Of a DNA stretch of 64,000 bases, positions 63,133 through 64,000 are shown piece by piece. How positions within the stretch are numbered: position 1 is the first letter of the stretch; each line of letters opens with the position of its first letter. Source of the stretch: Agrobacterium larrymoorei (GTDB taxonomy: Bacteria; Pseudomonadota; Alphaproteobacteria; Rhizobiales; Rhizobiaceae); contig NZ_CP039691.1 in the NCBI RefSeq assembly GCF_005145045.1, forward strand, positions 1,190,001 through 1,254,000. The letters run 5' to 3'. The notes under the pieces are model-generated. The model made no database searches and had not been told where the DNA came from. It saw only the letters and a program-made list of their open reading frames with translations. A program made the position numbers and the translations under genes.

Positions 63133-64000
63133 ATGACGGATAAGGACAATACGGAAAACAGCAACACCATGACGGGCGCGGAAATCGTTCTGCGCGCGCT
63201 CAAGGATAACGGCGTCGAGCACATCTTCGGCTATCCGGGCGGTGCTGTGCTTCCGATCTATGACGAGATTTTCCAGCAGGAAGAAATCCAGCACATTCTG
63301 GTTCGCCATGAGCAGGGTGCGGGACATGCGGCAGAAGGTTACGCGCGCTCCACTGGCAAGGTCGGCGTCATGCTTGTTACTTCCGGTCCGGGCGCGACGA
63401 ATGCCGTGACGCCGTTGCAGGATGCGCTGATGGACAGCATTCCGCTGGTCTGCATTTCCGGCCAGGTTCCAACGACGCTGATCGGCTCCGATGCGTTTCA
63501 GGAGTGTGATACGGTTGGCATCACACGCCCCTGCACCAAGCACAACTGGCTGGTAAAGGACGCCAATGAGCTGGCGGCCATTATCCATGAAGCCTTCCGC
63601 ATTGCGCAGACGGGCCGTCCCGGTCCGGTCGTTGTCGATGTTCCAAAGGACATTCAGTTTGCGACCGGCACCTACACGCCGCCTTCCGCTGCCGTTCAGC
63701 AGAAGAGCTACAAGCCGAAGGTTCAGGGCGATCTGAACGCCATTCAGGCGGCCATTGAGCTGATGTCCAAGGCCAAGCGTCCGGTTTTCTACACGGGCGG
63801 CGGTGTCGTCAATTCCGGCCCGGAAGCAACGCGCCTGCTGCGTGAACTGGTCGAACTGACCGGCTTTCCGATCACTTCCACGTTGATGGGTCTGGGTTCT
63901 TACCCTGCCTCGGGCGACAAGTGGCTCGGCATGCTGGGCATGCATGGTTCTTATGAAGCCAACATGACGATGCATGATTGCGACGTTCTGGTCTGTGTCG
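63133..64000 (+). CDS. ilvI: Acetolactate synthase large subunit, 5' part
   Basis: This thiamine-diphosphate enzyme performs the first common step of branched-chain amino acid synthesis. Visible landmarks are GAEIVLRALKDNGVEHIFGY, PGGAVLPIYDE, the ThDP-activating Glu in LVRHEQGAGHAAEGYARS, and SGPGATNAVTPLQDALMDSI. The frame runs off the end of the window after 289 codons. ATG 63133 was chosen because the family-like part begins after about 13 residues; ATG 63121 is in frame too. It is regulated by the attenuator just upstream. Confidence 0.93.
   Translation, partial: MTDKDNTENSNTMTGAEIVLRALKDNGVEHIFGYPGGAVLPIYDEIFQQEEIQHILVRHEQGAGHAAEGYARSTGKVGVMLVTSGPGATNAVTPLQDALMDSIPLVCISGQVPTTLIGSDAFQECDTVGITRPCTKHNWLVKDANELAAIIHEAFRIAQTGRPGPVVVDVPKDIQFATGTYTPPSAAVQQKSYKPKVQGDLNAIQAAIELMSKAKRPVFYTGGGVVNSGPEATRLLRELVELTGFPITSTLMGLGSYPASGDKWLGMLGMHGSYEANMTMHDCDVLVCV

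Noticed and set aside
63072..63137. Short frame starting ATG right after the ilvI attenuator
   Set aside because: It is out of frame with ilvI, has no ribosome site, lies in the terminator T-run and has no biased composition.

Overview
The window is a chromosomal segment of a Rhizobiaceae bacterium, most likely Agrobacterium or a close relative. The main reasons are the ftsA-ftsZ-lpxC-bamD-recN-ligA order, an FtsZ with a very long C-terminal linker, a circularly permuted two-piece tmRNA whose tag reads ANDNNAKEYALAA, an alphaproteobacterial SspB, many GC-rich palindromic intergenic repeats of the rhizobial RIME/RPE kind, and an IS5-family (IS427-like) element. Most of the sequence is GC-rich core genome. 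The AT-richer patches (about 8.5-9.5, 42.8-45.6 and 51.0-52.2 kb) look accessory.

Layout. 1-6.7 kb holds the division and envelope cluster: ftsA end, ftsZ, lpxC, bamD, recN. 6.8-9.5 kb has a metallo-hydrolase and a LysE exporter, then two unrecognised AT-rich genes. 9.6-24 kb is mostly housekeeping: ligA, a GNAT, a drug/metabolite transporter divergent from a LysR gene, a DEDDh exonuclease, CreA, a solitary CheW, SCO1, prmA, a DUF1127 protein, an Xaa-Pro aminopeptidase, azlCD, a DUF2164 protein and pncA. 24-41 kb holds a DUF2778 protein, two DUF606 transporter halves, a glycosyltransferase 25, a UvrD/PcrA helicase, an AhpD-like protein, an RND efflux pair, a FAD-linked oxidase and a giant AsmA protein.

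41-45.6 kb is the mobile and unusual part. A palindromic repeat carries an inserted short inverted-repeat element. That element carries another palindromic repeat, and this one is interrupted by a complete IS110-family element. The 186-nt leader of the IS110 recombinase folds into two guide loops that match its own ends and its actual insertion site, as expected of a bridge RNA. An IS5-family element with a programmed -1 frameshift follows. It sits in the last codons of an exported hydrolase, which is coupled to a small membrane protein preceded by a dense array of hairpins.

45.6-54 kb carries a protein-quality theme: tmRNA and SspB (tagging and delivery of stalled products), HflK/HflC (control of FtsH) and a Do-type periplasmic protease, with thyA-folA between them. 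A small AT-rich island with a secreted cysteine-containing protein and a decayed antitoxin gene separates hflC from the protease gene. 54.3-58.4 kb is a sulfonate-type operon (flavin monooxygenase plus ABC transporter). The window ends with serB-GNAT, miaA, a HerA-type ATPase, and ilvI (acetolactate synthase) behind a leader peptide and attenuator.
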